The notes under the pieces: generated by a model
The model's database searches: none
The model's input: only the letters and a program-made list of their open reading frames with translations
Told to the model about the DNA's origin: nothing
Part shown: piece by piece, positions 23,964 to 33,120 of the stretch
Layout: each line of letters opens with the position of its first letter
How positions within the stretch are numbered: position 1 is the stretch's first letter
Made by a program: the position numbers and the translations under genes
NCBI GenBank assembly: GCA_020027345.1
Contig: JAHRAH010000160.1
Coordinates: forward strand, 1-43,924
Reading direction: 5' to 3'
From: Gammaproteobacteria bacterium
GTDB taxonomy: Bacteria; Pseudomonadota; Gammaproteobacteria; Tethybacterales; Persebacteraceae
DNA: 43,924 bases

Positions 23964-26075
23964 TTAAACTTCGGCGAATTTTCCGTTTGCTTTGGCGAGT
24001 TGCTGCAAAAGCGGCGCCGGCTTCCACCATTCCCCGCATTCTTTGTGAAATTGTTTCACCCGTTCCAAAATAAAAGCGGCGCCGACGCTGTCCGCCCAAA
24101 ACATCGGCCCGCCCCGGCGGGCGGGAAAACCGTAACCGAGAACATACACGGCGTCAATGTCGGCGGCGCAGCGGGCGACTCCTTCGCTCAAAACTTTTGC
24201 GCCCTCATTAATTAGCGCATAAAGACACCGTTCGCGAATTTGCCGCGCACTCGGTTTTTGTCGGTGGATGCCGCGCTCGGCGGACGCTTGCTTAATCAGC
24301 GCAAGGGTTTTCGGATCGTTTACCGGGGTTTTGCCGTCCGGATAACGGTAATATCCGGCGCCGTTTTTTTGCCCCAGCCGTCCCGCTTGAAACAGTTTTT
24401 CCAAAACCCGCGGGCGGGGATAATGCGCGGGGAGATTCGCCCAATCGCGCAAGCGTATGTTGCGGCCGTTGTCAATGCCCGACAAATCGCGCGCCCGAAA
24501 GGGTCCCATCGCCATTCCAAAATCGCGCATAGCGGAATCCACTTGCGCCGGAGTCGCCCCTTCTTCCAGCAAAAACTCGGCTTCGCGCCCATAGGGGGCG
24601 TATAAACGGTTGCCGATAAACCCCGGAGAATCACCGGCAAGCACGGGTGTTTTGCCTATTTGTTTCGCCAAGCGCGCAATGACGGAAAGCGTTTTCGGCG
24701 CGGTTTCTTTGCCGCGCACTATTTCCAAAAGTTTCATACGCTGCGCCGGCGCGAAAAAATGCATTCCCGCCACCAGCCCGCGCCGCTTTGTTGCCGCGGC
24801 AATTTCGCCGATGCCGAGCGACGATGTGTTGCTCGCCAAAATCGCGCCGGGTTTGCAGCGGCGGTCAAGTTCGGCAAACACCCGCTTTTTCAAATCCATA
24901 TTTTCCGGAACCGCTTCAATAATTAAATCCGCGCCGCCGATGCCGCCGTAATCTTTCGCCCCGGTTATCAGGCGCAACCGTTGCCGCATTTCGCTTTCGG
25001 AAATGCGCCCGCTTTGGCGGCGATGTTCATAAACGGCGCGCGCTCTATTCAATCCTTTGGCAAGCGCATCGGCGTCGGCTTCCAGCAATATTGCCGGCAG
25101 TCCGGCGTCGGCGAGACAGACGACAATGCCCGCACCCATTGTCCCCCCGCCGACAACGGCGACGGACACTATCTCGCCGCCTTTCGCGGGGACGAATGCT
25201 TTGGCGGCGTTCCGGCTTGCAAAAAAGATATGCACCAACGCCTTCCGCTGTTGCGAGCGCATGCATTGCAAAAACAAAGCGCGCTCGTGGCGGACGCCTT
25301 CGGCAAAAGGCAAAGCCGCTCCGCCCGCGGCGCGCGCGCAACAAAGCGGCGCGAGGAGTCCGGGTTTTTGTTTTTTCAACCGTTCCGAATATTCTTCGGC
25401 AATGCGCGCGGCGGAGGCGGCGGACTCTTTGATTCGCAAACCGCTAACGCGCCTTGGCGGTTTTTTTTCCGCAGCCAGCCGCTTCGCGCGCGCAAAAGCG
25501 GTTTTAACTGCCGCCGCGCCGTTTGCGGCAACTTCGTCAACAATGCCGATTTCCATCGCCCGCGCCGCGCCGAATGACTGTCCCCCCGCGATAATTTCCA
25601 AAGCGCGCCCGATGCCGCAAAGCCGCGGCAAACGCTGCGTCCCGCCCGCGCCCGGAATCAAGCCGAGGTTGACTTCGGGAAAGCCAAAGCGCGCATTTTT
25701 GGAAGCGACGCGGCAGTGGCAGGCAAGGGCGATTTCCAGTCCGCCGCCCATAGCGACGCCGTCAATTGCGGCGACCAGCGGTTTGGAAAAAGCGTCCATC
25801 GCCGCGACGACTTCCGGCAGCGAAGGCGCGACCGGCGGCGAGCCAAACTCGGAAATGTCGGCGCCGGCGACAAATGCCTTCCCGCCGGACGAAGTTAAAA
25901 CCGCCGCCCGGATTTTTGCGTCCTCTTCCGCCAGCGCAAGCGCGTTCAAAAGCCCGCGGCGCACTGCGGCGGAAAGCGCGTTCACCGGCGGATTCGCAAT
26001 AGTCACAAGGCCGACATCCCCGCGTTTTCGCAGCCGCACCGGCGGCGAATCGGAACGGACAATTGCGCGACGCAT
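23964..26075 (-). CDS. FadJ-like enoyl-CoA hydratase / 3-hydroxyacyl-CoA dehydrogenase
   Basis: A 703-residue two-domain beta-oxidation enzyme. The N-terminal crotonase domain (about 10-200) has FVAGADISEFGSP, AIDGVAMGGGLEIALACHCR and GFPEVNLGLIPGAGGTQRLP, with both hydratase glutamates present. The dehydrogenase part starts at about 300 with the NAD motif VAVVGGGTMGAGIVVCLADA, then IEAVPENMDLKKRVF, SNTSSLGIGEIA, GMHFFAPAQRMKLLEIV and GDSPGFIGNRLYAPYGREAE. It probably supplies the PaaF and PaaH activities. Starts at 26075 or 26093 are possible; TATAAT ends 6 nt before 26075, favouring it. An open frame upstream runs through repeats and is not coding. Confidence 0.88.
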   Translation of the reverse strand: MRRAIVRSDSPPVRLRKRGDVGLVTIANPPVNALSAAVRRGLLNALALAEEDAKIRAAVLTSSGGKAFVAGADISEFGSPPVAPSLPEVVAAMDAFSKPLVAAIDGVAMGGGLEIALACHCRVASKNARFGFPEVNLGLIPGAGGTQRLPRLCGIGRALEIIAGGQSFGAARAMEIGIVDEVAANGAAAVKTAFARAKRLAAEKKPPRRVSGLRIKESAASAARIAEEYSERLKKQKPGLLAPLCCARAAGGAALPFAEGVRHERALFLQCMRSQQRKALVHIFFASRNAAKAFVPAKGGEIVSVAVVGGGTMGAGIVVCLADAGLPAILLEADADALAKGLNRARAVYEHRRQSGRISESEMRQRLRLITGAKDYGGIGGADLIIEAVPENMDLKKRVFAELDRRCKPGAILASNTSSLGIGEIAAATKRRGLVAGMHFFAPAQRMKLLEIVRGKETAPKTLSVIARLAKQIGKTPVLAGDSPGFIGNRLYAPYGREAEFLLEEGATPAQVDSAMRDFGMAMGPFRARDLSGIDNGRNIRLRDWANLPAHYPRPRVLEKLFQAGRLGQKNGAGYYRYPDGKTPVNDPKTLALIKQASAERGIHRQKPSARQIRERCLYALINEGAKVLSEGVARCAADIDAVYVLGYGFPARRGGPMFWADSVGAAFILERVKQFHKECGEWWKPAPLLQQLAKANGKFAEV

Positions 26076-26081
26076 GGAAAT

Positions 26082-26087
26082 ATTATA
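26082..26087 (-). promoter_or_regulatory. -10 box placed for a leaderless transcript
   Basis: On the minus strand TATAAT is followed by six bases (ATTTCC) and then ATG 26075. The expected start of transcription falls on the start codon. No good -35 is visible in the adjoining repeat. Confidence 0.45.
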
Positions 26088-26097
26088 AGGCATTGCT

Positions 26098-26470
26098 TTT
26101 AATTTGCTGGATTCCCGCCTCTGGAAAAATGCGGGAATGACGCAAGGAGGATTCCTGCCTCTGGAAAAATGCGGGAATGACGCAAGGAGGATTCCCGCCT
26201 CTGGAAAAAATGCGGGAATGACGCGGGGGGAATTAGCGTCATTCCCGCACTCTTCCAAAAAGGCGGGAATCCAGCAAATTAGCCGCATCATTTCCGGCTC
26301 TTTTAATTTGCTGGATTCCCGCCTCTGGAAAAATGCGGGAATGACGCAAGGAGGATTCCCGCCTCTGGAAAAAATGCGGGAATGACGCAAGGAGGATTCT
26401 CGCTTCTGGAAAAATGCGGGAATGACACAGGGGGGATTACCCGCCCTCCGAAAATGCGGGAATGACGCAA
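26098..26470. repeat. Array of GGATTCCCGC...GCGGGAATGACGC palindromic units
   Basis: About eight units of roughly 40 bp. Three direct copies lie from 26109 to about 26229. One is inverted at about 26234-26281, marked by CAGCAAATTA. Direct copies resume at 26302 with TTTTAATTTGCTGG and degrade towards 26470. Each unit is a stem (GGATTCCCGC with GCGGGAATGACG) around a loop CTCTGGAAAAAT. No gene lies in the array, and promoters on each side lie at its edges. A single copy occurs at 10085-10133. Confidence 0.85.
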
Positions 26471-26517
26471 AAACGCCATCCCCGCACTTCCCCCTTGCCT
26501 CCGGAAATTGTCGTCAA

Positions 26518-26546
26518 TTGCGGGCGGGCGGAAAATGTGATAGAGT
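26518..26546 (+). promoter_or_regulatory. Candidate promoter of the TRAP system 2 operon
   Basis: TTGCGG (26518-26523) and TAGAGT (26541-26546) are 17 bp apart. The leader would be about 25 nt and contains a consensus AGGAGG at 26563-26568, 9 nt before the dctP ATG. Confidence 0.4.
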
Positions 26547-26577
26547 CGCGGCACCTATCCATAGGAGGACCGAAACA

Positions 26578-27579
26578 ATGCAAACCGTTTTTCACAAATT
26601 TTTCTCCGGGCTTGCCCTGCTGGGACTGCTTTTTACGCCGGGCGCGATGCCGGCGCGGGCGGACAACATCGTCGTCAATATCGCATATGCCGGCAGCGAG
26701 GACAGCGAATACGGCATCATGACCGCGCTGTTCAAAAAGAATGCGGAGCGCTTGTTACCGGGGGTGACGGTAAAGCCGCGCTGCTGCGCTTCGCTGGTGA
26801 CCGAGGACGAGGCGTTCAAGGCGATGCAGTTGGGGACGGTGGATATGGCGATTATCACCAGCAACAACATCTCGCCGCATTATCCGCTGATGGACGCTTT
26901 CGTTTTGCCTTACATTTTCCGCAACCCGGCGCACGGTTACCGCGTTTTTGACAGCGAAGTGGGTCGCGATTTCCAGCGGGATTTTGAGGAGAAAACCAAA
27001 GTCAGCATTCTGGTTTGGAGCAGCATTCTTTACCGCGATTTTTACAACACCGTGCGCCCCATAAACACGATGGCGGACATGGCGGGAATAAAGATCCGGG
27101 TGCCGAAGAACGAGGTTATGCTGGACACTTTTCAGGCCTTCGGCGCCGCGCCGATTCCTCTGCCGTGGTCGGAAACGCCGCCGGCGCTGCAAACCGGCGC
27201 GGTGCAGGGCGGGGACAACGGCACGACTTTTATCAAGACGCTGAAGTTTTACGAAATCGCCCCGCACTTGGCGATCTTGGAACATTTTGCGGCGTTCACC
27301 CCGTTGCTTGCGAGCGAACGGGTGATGAATAAGTTTTCGCCCGAACAGCGGAAAAAATTGCGCGAAGCCGGCCGACTGACCGACGAGGAATACCGCAAGG
27401 GAGCGGCCGAGCGCACCGAAGAAATCCGCCGCTTTTTGGAAAATGAAGGCGGAATGCAGGTTACCCGCCCCGAAAAAACCGAATTTCTCGCCGCCGCCCA
27501 CAAGGTGCAGGATGAGTGGCTGAAAAACAAAGGGGCGGAGTTTCGCAAGTTGGTGGAACAAATACGCGGCGTTCAATAA
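26578..27579 (+). CDS. TRAP transporter substrate-binding protein (DctP family), system 2
   Basis: A 333-residue periplasmic binding protein. It has a signal peptide at 1-28 (MQTVFHKFFSG, hydrophobic core, cleavage after ARA). In the mature domain SLVTEDEAFKAMQLGTVDMA, FRNPAHGYRVFDSEVG, and MADMAGIKIRVPKNEVMLDT carry the conserved Arg and the swap helix; LPWSETPPALQTGAVQGGDN follows. An unusual pair of cysteines (CC) lies near residue 62. The ATG has a consensus AGGAGG. The substrate is not known; the downstream deacylase makes an acylated amino acid or its acid product plausible. Confidence 0.9.
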   Translation: MQTVFHKFFSGLALLGLLFTPGAMPARADNIVVNIAYAGSEDSEYGIMTALFKKNAERLLPGVTVKPRCCASLVTEDEAFKAMQLGTVDMAIITSNNISPHYPLMDAFVLPYIFRNPAHGYRVFDSEVGRDFQRDFEEKTKVSILVWSSILYRDFYNTVRPINTMADMAGIKIRVPKNEVMLDTFQAFGAAPIPLPWSETPPALQTGAVQGGDNGTTFIKTLKFYEIAPHLAILEHFAAFTPLLASERVMNKFSPEQRKKLREAGRLTDEEYRKGAAERTEEIRRFLENEGGMQVTRPEKTEFLAAAHKVQDEWLKNKGAEFRKLVEQIRGVQ

Positions 27580-27595
27580 CTAACTCCGGGAGGGC

Positions 27596-28120
27596 TTGCG
27601 CGAAAGGGAGATTCGCGCGATTGCCGCGATACTGCCATTTCTGCGCCGGATAGAGCGCGGGTTTGAGGAGGCCGTCTGCGGCGCGTGCTTGTGCGTGATG
27701 GCCTGCTGCATAATGCTGCAGGTCGTGTTGCGTTATTTTTTTTCCGCCGCCGCTCCCTGGGCGGAAGAAGTCGCCGTGTACAGCATGGTCGGCGCCGTGT
27801 ATTTGGGCGCATGCCTTGCGACGCGGGAGCGCGCGCATATCAGGGTTTCCCTGGTATACGACATTCTTCCGCCAAAACTCCGCTTGGCGACGGTCATTGC
27901 CGCCGATTTTTTGTGGCTGGTTTTTTTGGGAGTGGTTTTTTCCCAGAGCGTTATTCTTGTCCAATTGCTTTTTAACACCGTGCATATTTCTCCCGGATTG
28001 GGGATTGAACAGAAATGGCCGCAGTCGCTTGTGCCGTTTAGCATCGGACTGATGATGATTCGGATTGTGCAGGTGTATTGGCGGTGGTATAAGTCCGGGA
28101 TGCAAGGGATGCCGACATGA
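27596..28120 (+). CDS. TRAP transporter small permease (DctQ family), system 2
   Basis: A 174-residue protein with four hydrophobic segments. The pattern MLQVVLRYFFSAAAPWAEEV (about 40-59) is the DctQ signature of aromatic Arg-Tyr followed by W-x-E-E, and CLATRERAHIRVSL follows. The start is a TTG at 27596 preceded by GGGAGG; no ATG precedes the first membrane segment. It overlaps dctM by 4 bp. Confidence 0.87.
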   Translation: MREREIRAIAAILPFLRRIERGFEEAVCGACLCVMACCIMLQVVLRYFFSAAAPWAEEVAVYSMVGAVYLGACLATRERAHIRVSLVYDILPPKLRLATVIAADFLWLVFLGVVFSQSVILVQLLFNTVHISPGLGIEQKWPQSLVPFSIGLMMIRIVQVYWRWYKSGMQGMPT

Positions 28121-29412
28121 ACGGCGCATTTTGGATGTCGGCCGCATTTATCGCGGCGATTGTTATTGGCGTCCCGATTCCTTTTGCGGCCGGGATGGCG
28201 GTCGCGGTCGGATTGCTTTTTGCCGACATTCCGATGACGCTTATGGCGCAGTCGGCGTATACGGCGTTTGAACCGTTTCCGCTGACGACTATTCCGCTTT
28301 TTATTTTGGCGGGGCAGTTGATGGAGCGGGGCGGAATGTCCGAGCGCCTTATTGAAATCTCGCGGCGGCTGGTCGGCGCGTACAAAGGCGGAATGGGACT
28401 GGTCACAGTGGTGGCTTGCATGTTTTTTTCCGCGCTGTCCGGTTCCGGCCCCGCGACGACCGCCGCCATAGGTTCCATCACCATTCCGGCGATGTTGAAG
28501 GAAAAATACAAGCCGCGTTTTGCCGGAGCGGTCGCCGCCGCCGCCGGTGCATTGGGGAGTATGATTCCGCCGAGCAATCTGCTTATTATTTACGCCCTCG
28601 TTTCGGACACATCCATTCCGCGCCTTTTTTTGGCGGGAATTATTCCGGGCGTTGTCATCGGGCTGCTGCTGCTCGCGGTTACTTACGGCATTTCCAAAGC
28701 CAACGATTACGGGGGACAGGGCGAGAAATTTTCCTGGGCGCCGTTGTTGCGCGCGGCGTGGGACGGCAAATGGGCGCTTGCCGCGCCGGTTATCATATTG
28801 GGCGGAATCTACGGGGGGATTTTCACTCCGTCGGAAGCGGCGGCGGTTGCTGTTTTTTACGGACTGTTTGTCGGCGCATTTATTTACAAAAAATTGGATT
28901 TCGCCGGTTTTTTGGCTTCGCTGCGGTTTACTTCCGTTCTCATCGGCGCGACATTGTTTATTCTTGCATTTACAAAAGCGTTCGGGCAACTTGTGACCAT
29001 TTATGACATTCCCGATTTTGCCGGGGCGGCGTTTGCAAAACTGGGCGACAACCCCGCTTTGGTTTTACTGCTCATCGGCGCGCTTTATTTGTTTGTGGGG
29101 ATGTGGCTGGAATCCATCGCGCAAATTGTCATTTTCACCGCCGTTATGCTGCCGGTGGCGGTTTCGCTGGGAGTGGATCCGGTGTTGTTCGGAATATTCA
29201 CGGTGATGACATGCGAGGTCGGCTTTCTCACGCCGCCCATCGGCGGCAATTTGTTTATCGCCTCCAAATTGACAAAGGTTTCCATTGAAGAAATTTCGGT
29301 CGGGGTGCTGCCGCTGCTGCTGCCGTATCTTGCCGTCATTGTCCTGCTTTCGTTTTTTTCGGGGTGGGTTTTGTTTTTGCCGAATTTGGTTTTCGGGCCA
29401 AGCATCCCCTGA
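28117..29412 (+). CDS. TRAP transporter large permease (DctM family), system 2
   Basis: A 431-residue membrane protein with about 12 hydrophobic segments. Signatures: TIPLFILAGQLMERGGMSER, MFFSALSGSGPATTAAIGSI, GALGSMIPPSNLLIIYALVS, GGIYGGIFTPSEAAAVAVFY and the second-repeat GFLTPPIGGNLFIASK. It is clearly diverged from the DctM at 16009-17337, so the two TRAP systems are not a recent duplication. ATG 28117 overlaps dctQ by 4 bp. Confidence 0.92.
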   Translation: MNGAFWMSAAFIAAIVIGVPIPFAAGMAVAVGLLFADIPMTLMAQSAYTAFEPFPLTTIPLFILAGQLMERGGMSERLIEISRRLVGAYKGGMGLVTVVACMFFSALSGSGPATTAAIGSITIPAMLKEKYKPRFAGAVAAAAGALGSMIPPSNLLIIYALVSDTSIPRLFLAGIIPGVVIGLLLLAVTYGISKANDYGGQGEKFSWAPLLRAAWDGKWALAAPVIILGGIYGGIFTPSEAAAVAVFYGLFVGAFIYKKLDFAGFLASLRFTSVLIGATLFILAFTKAFGQLVTIYDIPDFAGAAFAKLGDNPALVLLLIGALYLFVGMWLESIAQIVIFTAVMLPVAVSLGVDPVLFGIFTVMTCEVGFLTPPIGGNLFIASKLTKVSIEEISVGVLPLLLPYLAVIVLLSFFSGWVLFLPNLVFGPSIP

Positions 29413-29433
29413 CGGGGAAAGGAGAATTGCGTT

Positions 29434-31017
29434 ATGCTGGATCTTGTCATTGAAAACGGGCGCGTCGCGAACGGCGCCGGCAAACCCCTTTTCGCCGCCG
29501 ATGTGGGAGTGCGCGGCGAAAAAATTGCGGCCGTGGGAAACCTGAAAAAAGCGGCCGCCCGCGAACGGCTGGACGCCTCCGGGCTGGTTGTCTCCCCCGG
29601 TTTTATTGACATTCACACGCATTCCGATTTTTCCCTGCTTGCGCGCGGCGGCGCGGAAAGCCAAGCGCTGCAGGGCGTTACTTTTGAAGTCGTGGGCAAT
29701 TGCGGGCACAGTTGCGCGCCGATTGGAAAAACGAGAAGTCCGAAAAAATTAACCCTGGGCTACGAGTCGTCCATCAAAATTGACTGGGCGACTTTTGACG
29801 GTTACCTTTCGCGGCTGGAAAAGGCGGGGCTGGGCGTCAATGTTGCGTCCTTTGTCGGCCACTGCACGCTGCGGCATGCGGTAATGCGCGGGGAACCGCG
29901 GCCGGCGACCGACGACGAAACCGCCGCAATGCAAAAACTGCTGGAAGAATCTTTGGAGCAAGGCGCAATCGGTTTTTCCACCGGGCTGGAATACAACCCC
30001 GGCAAAGCGGCGCGTTCCGAAGAGGTCGCCGAATTGTGCAAAGCGGCCGGCCGTCGCGGCGCGCTGTATGCGACTCATGTTCGCAACCGTGATTTGTTTT
30101 ACGAAGCGGGATTCGGCGAAGCGCTTGCTTGCGCGCGAACCGCCGGGGCGCGCCTGCAGATATCGCACATAGTCACCAAATTCGGCGCGCCGCGCCATGC
30201 GATGGAACACACGGTGGAGATGGTGGACTGGTCCAAACGCGAAGGGTTGGATGTCGCCTTTGACATGATTCCGCATAATTGGTCGCCGACATGGGTTGCC
30301 GCAATGCTGCCCATTTGGGCTTTTGAGGGCGGGCTGGGCAAACTTCTTAAGCGCCTGAAAAACCGCAAGGAGCGGGAAAAAATGCGTTACAACCCGATGC
30401 CGATATGGCAGTTGGTTCCTTCCTGCCGCTGGCGCGACATTCTCATATTTAATTCCCCGCGCAATCCGGGGCTTGCCGGGATGACGCTGGCGGAAATCGC
30501 CCGCAAACGCCGCAAGCGCGATGTTACGGACATGCTTTTTGACCTGATGCTGGAAGAAGGCGAAACGCTGATGGACTTGACATGGATCGGGCGCAACTTC
30601 GCCGAGGCGGACAACAAAACGGCGCTGATGGAATCGGAATGCGCGGTGATTTCGGACGGCGTTACGGTGACGGGCGACGACCGGGGCAAAATTCTCTCGC
30701 CCAGCGTTTGCGGATGGGCGGCGCGCTTTTTGCAGCGTTATGTGCGCGAAATGAAATTGATGCCGCTGGAAGACGGCGTTTACCGGCTGACCGGACTCCC
30801 CGCCGCCCGGCTGGGAATAAAAAACAGGGGAATTATCGCCAAAGGAAAATACGCCGACATTGCGGTGTTTTCCTATGAAACCCTGCGCGACCGTTCCACG
30901 GTAAAAAACCCGGGGCGTCATCCCGTGGGGATTTGCCATGTTTTGGTCAACGGAAAAATGGCCGTGCGCGACGGGCGGCGCACCAAAATTAACAATGGAC
31001 GGGTTGTGCGGGGATAG
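29434..31017 (+). CDS. N-acyl-D-amino-acid deacylase-like amidohydrolase
   Basis: A 527-residue amidohydrolase of the D-aminoacylase family, which hydrolyses N-acyl-D-amino acids to the free amino acid and acid. It starts with the small beta-sandwich [17 protein letters not shown]. The metal motif is [15 protein letters not shown] (about 50-64), followed by the family Cys in [13 protein letters not shown] and [34 protein letters not shown] and [11 protein letters not shown]. The late [19 protein letters not shown] and [19 protein letters not shown] close the sandwich. ATG 29434 has AAGGAG upstream, 21 bp after dctM, so it is probably part of the TRAP operon. Confidence 0.85.
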   Translation: MLDLVIENGRVANGAGKPLFAADVGVRGEKIAAVGNLKKAAARERLDASGLVVSPGFIDIHTHSDFSLLARGGAESQALQGVTFEVVGNCGHSCAPIGKTRSPKKLTLGYESSIKIDWATFDGYLSRLEKAGLGVNVASFVGHCTLRHAVMRGEPRPATDDETAAMQKLLEESLEQGAIGFSTGLEYNPGKAARSEEVAELCKAAGRRGALYATHVRNRDLFYEAGFGEALACARTAGARLQISHIVTKFGAPRHAMEHTVEMVDWSKREGLDVAFDMIPHNWSPTWVAAMLPIWAFEGGLGKLLKRLKNRKEREKMRYNPMPIWQLVPSCRWRDILIFNSPRNPGLAGMTLAEIARKRRKRDVTDMLFDLMLEEGETLMDLTWIGRNFAEADNKTALMESECAVISDGVTVTGDDRGKILSPSVCGWAARFLQRYVREMKLMPLEDGVYRLTGLPAARLGIKNRGIIAKGKYADIAVFSYETLRDRSTVKNPGRHPVGICHVLVNGKMAVRDGRRTKINNGRVVRG

Positions 31018-31040
31018 TCCCCGGCTTTTTCTTTTGCGCT

Positions 31041-31068
31041 TTGCGGCAAAATGTTTTTGTTGTAAAAT
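31041..31068 (+). promoter_or_regulatory. Candidate promoter of paaABCDE
   Basis: TTGCGG (31041-31046) and TAAAAT (31063-31068) are 16 bp apart in the 61-bp gap before paaA. The predicted transcript would have only about 4 nt before the ATG at 31079. Confidence 0.35.
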
Positions 31069-31078
31069 CGGGGAAGAG

Positions 31079-32035
31079 ATGGCGAAACCGATGCGCAAAA
31101 AAAACGCCGCCGATGCAGCCGATGCCGCGTTTTGCGCGCGCGTGGCGGAGGGCTTTGTGGAACCGGGCGATGCAATGCCCGACGGCTACCGGGCGACGCT
31201 GATACGGCAAATGTCGCAGCACGCGCATTCCGAAATTGTCGGAATGGAACCGGAAGGCAACTGGATAACGCGCGCGCCTTCGCTGCGGCGCAAAGCGATA
31301 CTGCTGGCGAAAGTGCAGGACGAAGCCGGTCACGGTCTCTATCTCTACGGCGCGGCGGAAACGCTGGGGACGACGCGCGCGGAAATGACTCGGCAACTGC
31401 TGGCGGGCGAAGCAAAGTATTCCAGCATATTCAACTATCCGGCGCTGACATGGGCGGACATCGGCGCCATCGGCTGGCTCGTGGACGGCGCGGCGATTAT
31501 CAATCAGGTGCCGCTTTGCCGCTGCTCGTTTGGTCCTTATGCGCGGGCGATGCAGCGGATATGCAAAGAGGAAAGTTTTCATCAGCGGCAGGGTTTTGAA
31601 ATTATGCTCGCCCTCGCGCGCGGGGAAAAAGCGCAGCGGGAAATGGCGCAGAATTCGCTGAACCGCTGGTGGGAGCCGACGCTGATGATGTTTGGCCCTC
31701 CCGATGGAGAATCGCGGCACAGCGCGCAATCCATGCGGTGGAAAATCAAATTGCACAGCAACGACGAACTGCGGCAGCGGTTTGTGAATATGATTGTGCC
31801 GCAAGCGCGTTATCTGAAACTGCGCGTTCCCGGCAGTCCGAAAAAAGACCGGCGCACGGGGGACTATTCTTACGGTCCTATTAATTGGGAGGAGTTTCGC
31901 AATGTCATCGCCGGCAACGGCCCCTGCAACCGCGACCGCTTGCGCGCGAGAAAAAAAGCGGAAGAGGACGGAAAATGGGTGCGCGAAGCGTCCGCCGCTT
32001 TCGCCAAAAAACATTTGGAACGCCGCGCGGCATAA
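31079..32035 (+). CDS. paaA: 1,2-phenylacetyl-CoA epoxidase catalytic subunit PaaA
   Basis: PaaA is the diiron catalytic subunit of the multicomponent monooxygenase that epoxidises phenylacetyl-CoA. It is 318 residues. [20 protein letters not shown] and [20 protein letters not shown] (about 42-95) supply the Glu and His iron ligands and are almost the same as in E. coli Paa[22 protein letters not shown] and [13 protein letters not shown] give the second ligand set. ATG 31079 (MAKPMRKKN) is preceded by GGGGAAGAG. It starts the run paaA-B-C-D-E. Confidence 0.96.
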   Translation: MAKPMRKKNAADAADAAFCARVAEGFVEPGDAMPDGYRATLIRQMSQHAHSEIVGMEPEGNWITRAPSLRRKAILLAKVQDEAGHGLYLYGAAETLGTTRAEMTRQLLAGEAKYSSIFNYPALTWADIGAIGWLVDGAAIINQVPLCRCSFGPYARAMQRICKEESFHQRQGFEIMLALARGEKAQREMAQNSLNRWWEPTLMMFGPPDGESRHSAQSMRWKIKLHSNDELRQRFVNMIVPQARYLKLRVPGSPKKDRRTGDYSYGPINWEEFRNVIAGNGPCNRDRLRARKKAEEDGKWVREASAAFAKKHLERRAA

Positions 32036-32048
32036 CTGTAACTTGCGA

Positions 32049-32357
32049 ATGAAAAAAAAACAAAAACAAAAGCGCGGCGGCGGCGAACAGTTGTTTGAGG
32101 TTTTTGTGCGCCCGCGCGCGGGGCTGGGACACCGCCATGTCGGGAGTGTTTGCGCCGCCGACGCCGAAATGGCGCTTTTGCATGCGCGCGACTGCTTTAC
32201 GCGGAGAATGGAAGGCGCGAGCATTTGGGTTGTTCCGTCTTCGTCCGTCACCGTTTCCGCGCCGGGGGACAAAGAATCGTTTTTTGAACCGGCGGCGGAC
32301 AAAACATACCGTCATTCCGGTTTTTACCGGGTGCCCGGCGATGTCAAGCATCTCTGA
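32049..32357 (+). CDS. paaB: 1,2-phenylacetyl-CoA epoxidase subunit PaaB
   Basis: A 102-residue small subunit that bridges or stabilises the PaaA-PaaC assembly. LFEVFVRPRAGLGHRHVGSV, ADAEMALLHARDCFTRRMEG and SIWVVPSSSVT are typical; it ends with DKTYRHSGFYRVPGDVKHL. The start ATG 32049 lies 13 bp after paaA and opens with a very basic MKKKQKQKRGGG. It overlaps paaC by 17 bp. Confidence 0.93.
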   Translation: MKKKQKQKRGGGEQLFEVFVRPRAGLGHRHVGSVCAADAEMALLHARDCFTRRMEGASIWVVPSSSVTVSAPGDKESFFEPAADKTYRHSGFYRVPGDVKHL

Positions 32358-33120
32358 GAAGATTTCTCTTCGCCGCGCGCGTTTTGATTTTGCGCTGCGC
32401 ATGGGGGACAACGGGCTGATATTAAGCCACCGTTTGTCGCAGTGGCTGGGGCGCGCGCATGCGATAGAAGAGGACATTGCTTTGGCGAACATTGCGCTGG
32501 ACCTGCTGGGGCAGGCGCGGCTTTGGCTTTCGCTTGCCGGGCGCATTGAAGGTCGCGGGCGCGGCGAGGACGCGCTGGCATTCTTTCGCGGCGAAAGCGA
32601 CTTCCGCCATTTTGCGCTGGCGGAACAACCGAACGGGGACTTTGCGCGCACGATTATGCGGCAGTTTCTTTTTGATGCGCGGCAACTCGCGTTGCTGGAA
32701 AAACTGGGCGAAAGCGCGGACAAGGAATTCGCCGCGCTTGCGGCCAAAGGCGCAAAAGAAACGAGTTACCATATTCGCCACAGCGCCGCGTGGATGCGAC
32801 GACTCGGCTGCGGCACCGCGGAAAGCAACCGTCGCTTAAAAGAAGCGGCGGAAGAACTTTTGCGTTTTTGCGGGGGAATGTTTTGCGAAGAGCGCGGCGA
32901 AGAACTGCTTGCGCGGCGCGGGGTTATTCCTTCCGCCGACATCTTGCGCGCGCAGTGGCAAAGCACAGTGGAACAAGTTTTTGCGGAATCGGATTTGCCG
33001 CCGCCGGACGCGAAAGCAATTGATTCGCGTCCGTCCTTTTGCGGGCATACGGAACATCTCGGTTACATTCTTGCGGAAATGCAAAGTTTGCCGCGGCTGC
33101 ATCCGCAGGCGAAATGGTAA
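32341..33120 (+). CDS. paaC: 1,2-phenylacetyl-CoA epoxidase structural subunit PaaC
   Basis: A 259-residue ferritin-like subunit related to PaaA but usually inactive; it scaffolds the catalytic subunit. GDNGLILSHRLSQWLGRAHA and EEDIALANIALDLLGQARLW (about 23-65) mark the family, followed by RQFLFDARQLALLEKLG and KGAKETSYHIRHSAAWMRRL. It ends HTEHLGYILAEMQSLPRLHP. ATG 32341 lies within the end of paaB, which implies coupling. Confidence 0.95.
   Translation: MSSISEKISLRRARFDFALRMGDNGLILSHRLSQWLGRAHAIEEDIALANIALDLLGQARLWLSLAGRIEGRGRGEDALAFFRGESDFRHFALAEQPNGDFARTIMRQFLFDARQLALLEKLGESADKEFAALAAKGAKETSYHIRHSAAWMRRLGCGTAESNRRLKEAAEELLRFCGGMFCEERGEELLARRGVIPSADILRAQWQSTVEQVFAESDLPPPDAKAIDSRPSFCGHTEHLGYILAEMQSLPRLHPQAKW

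Noticed and set aside
26076-26390. N-terminal extension of the FadJ-like protein through the repeat array
   Set aside because: The extension translates repeat units (CVIPAFFQRRESSKLK-like) and has no homology. The conserved protein starts at 26075 or 26093.
26098-26470. CRISPR array
   Set aside because: The units abut without unique spacers, one is inverted, and they are themselves palindromic. No cas genes are present.
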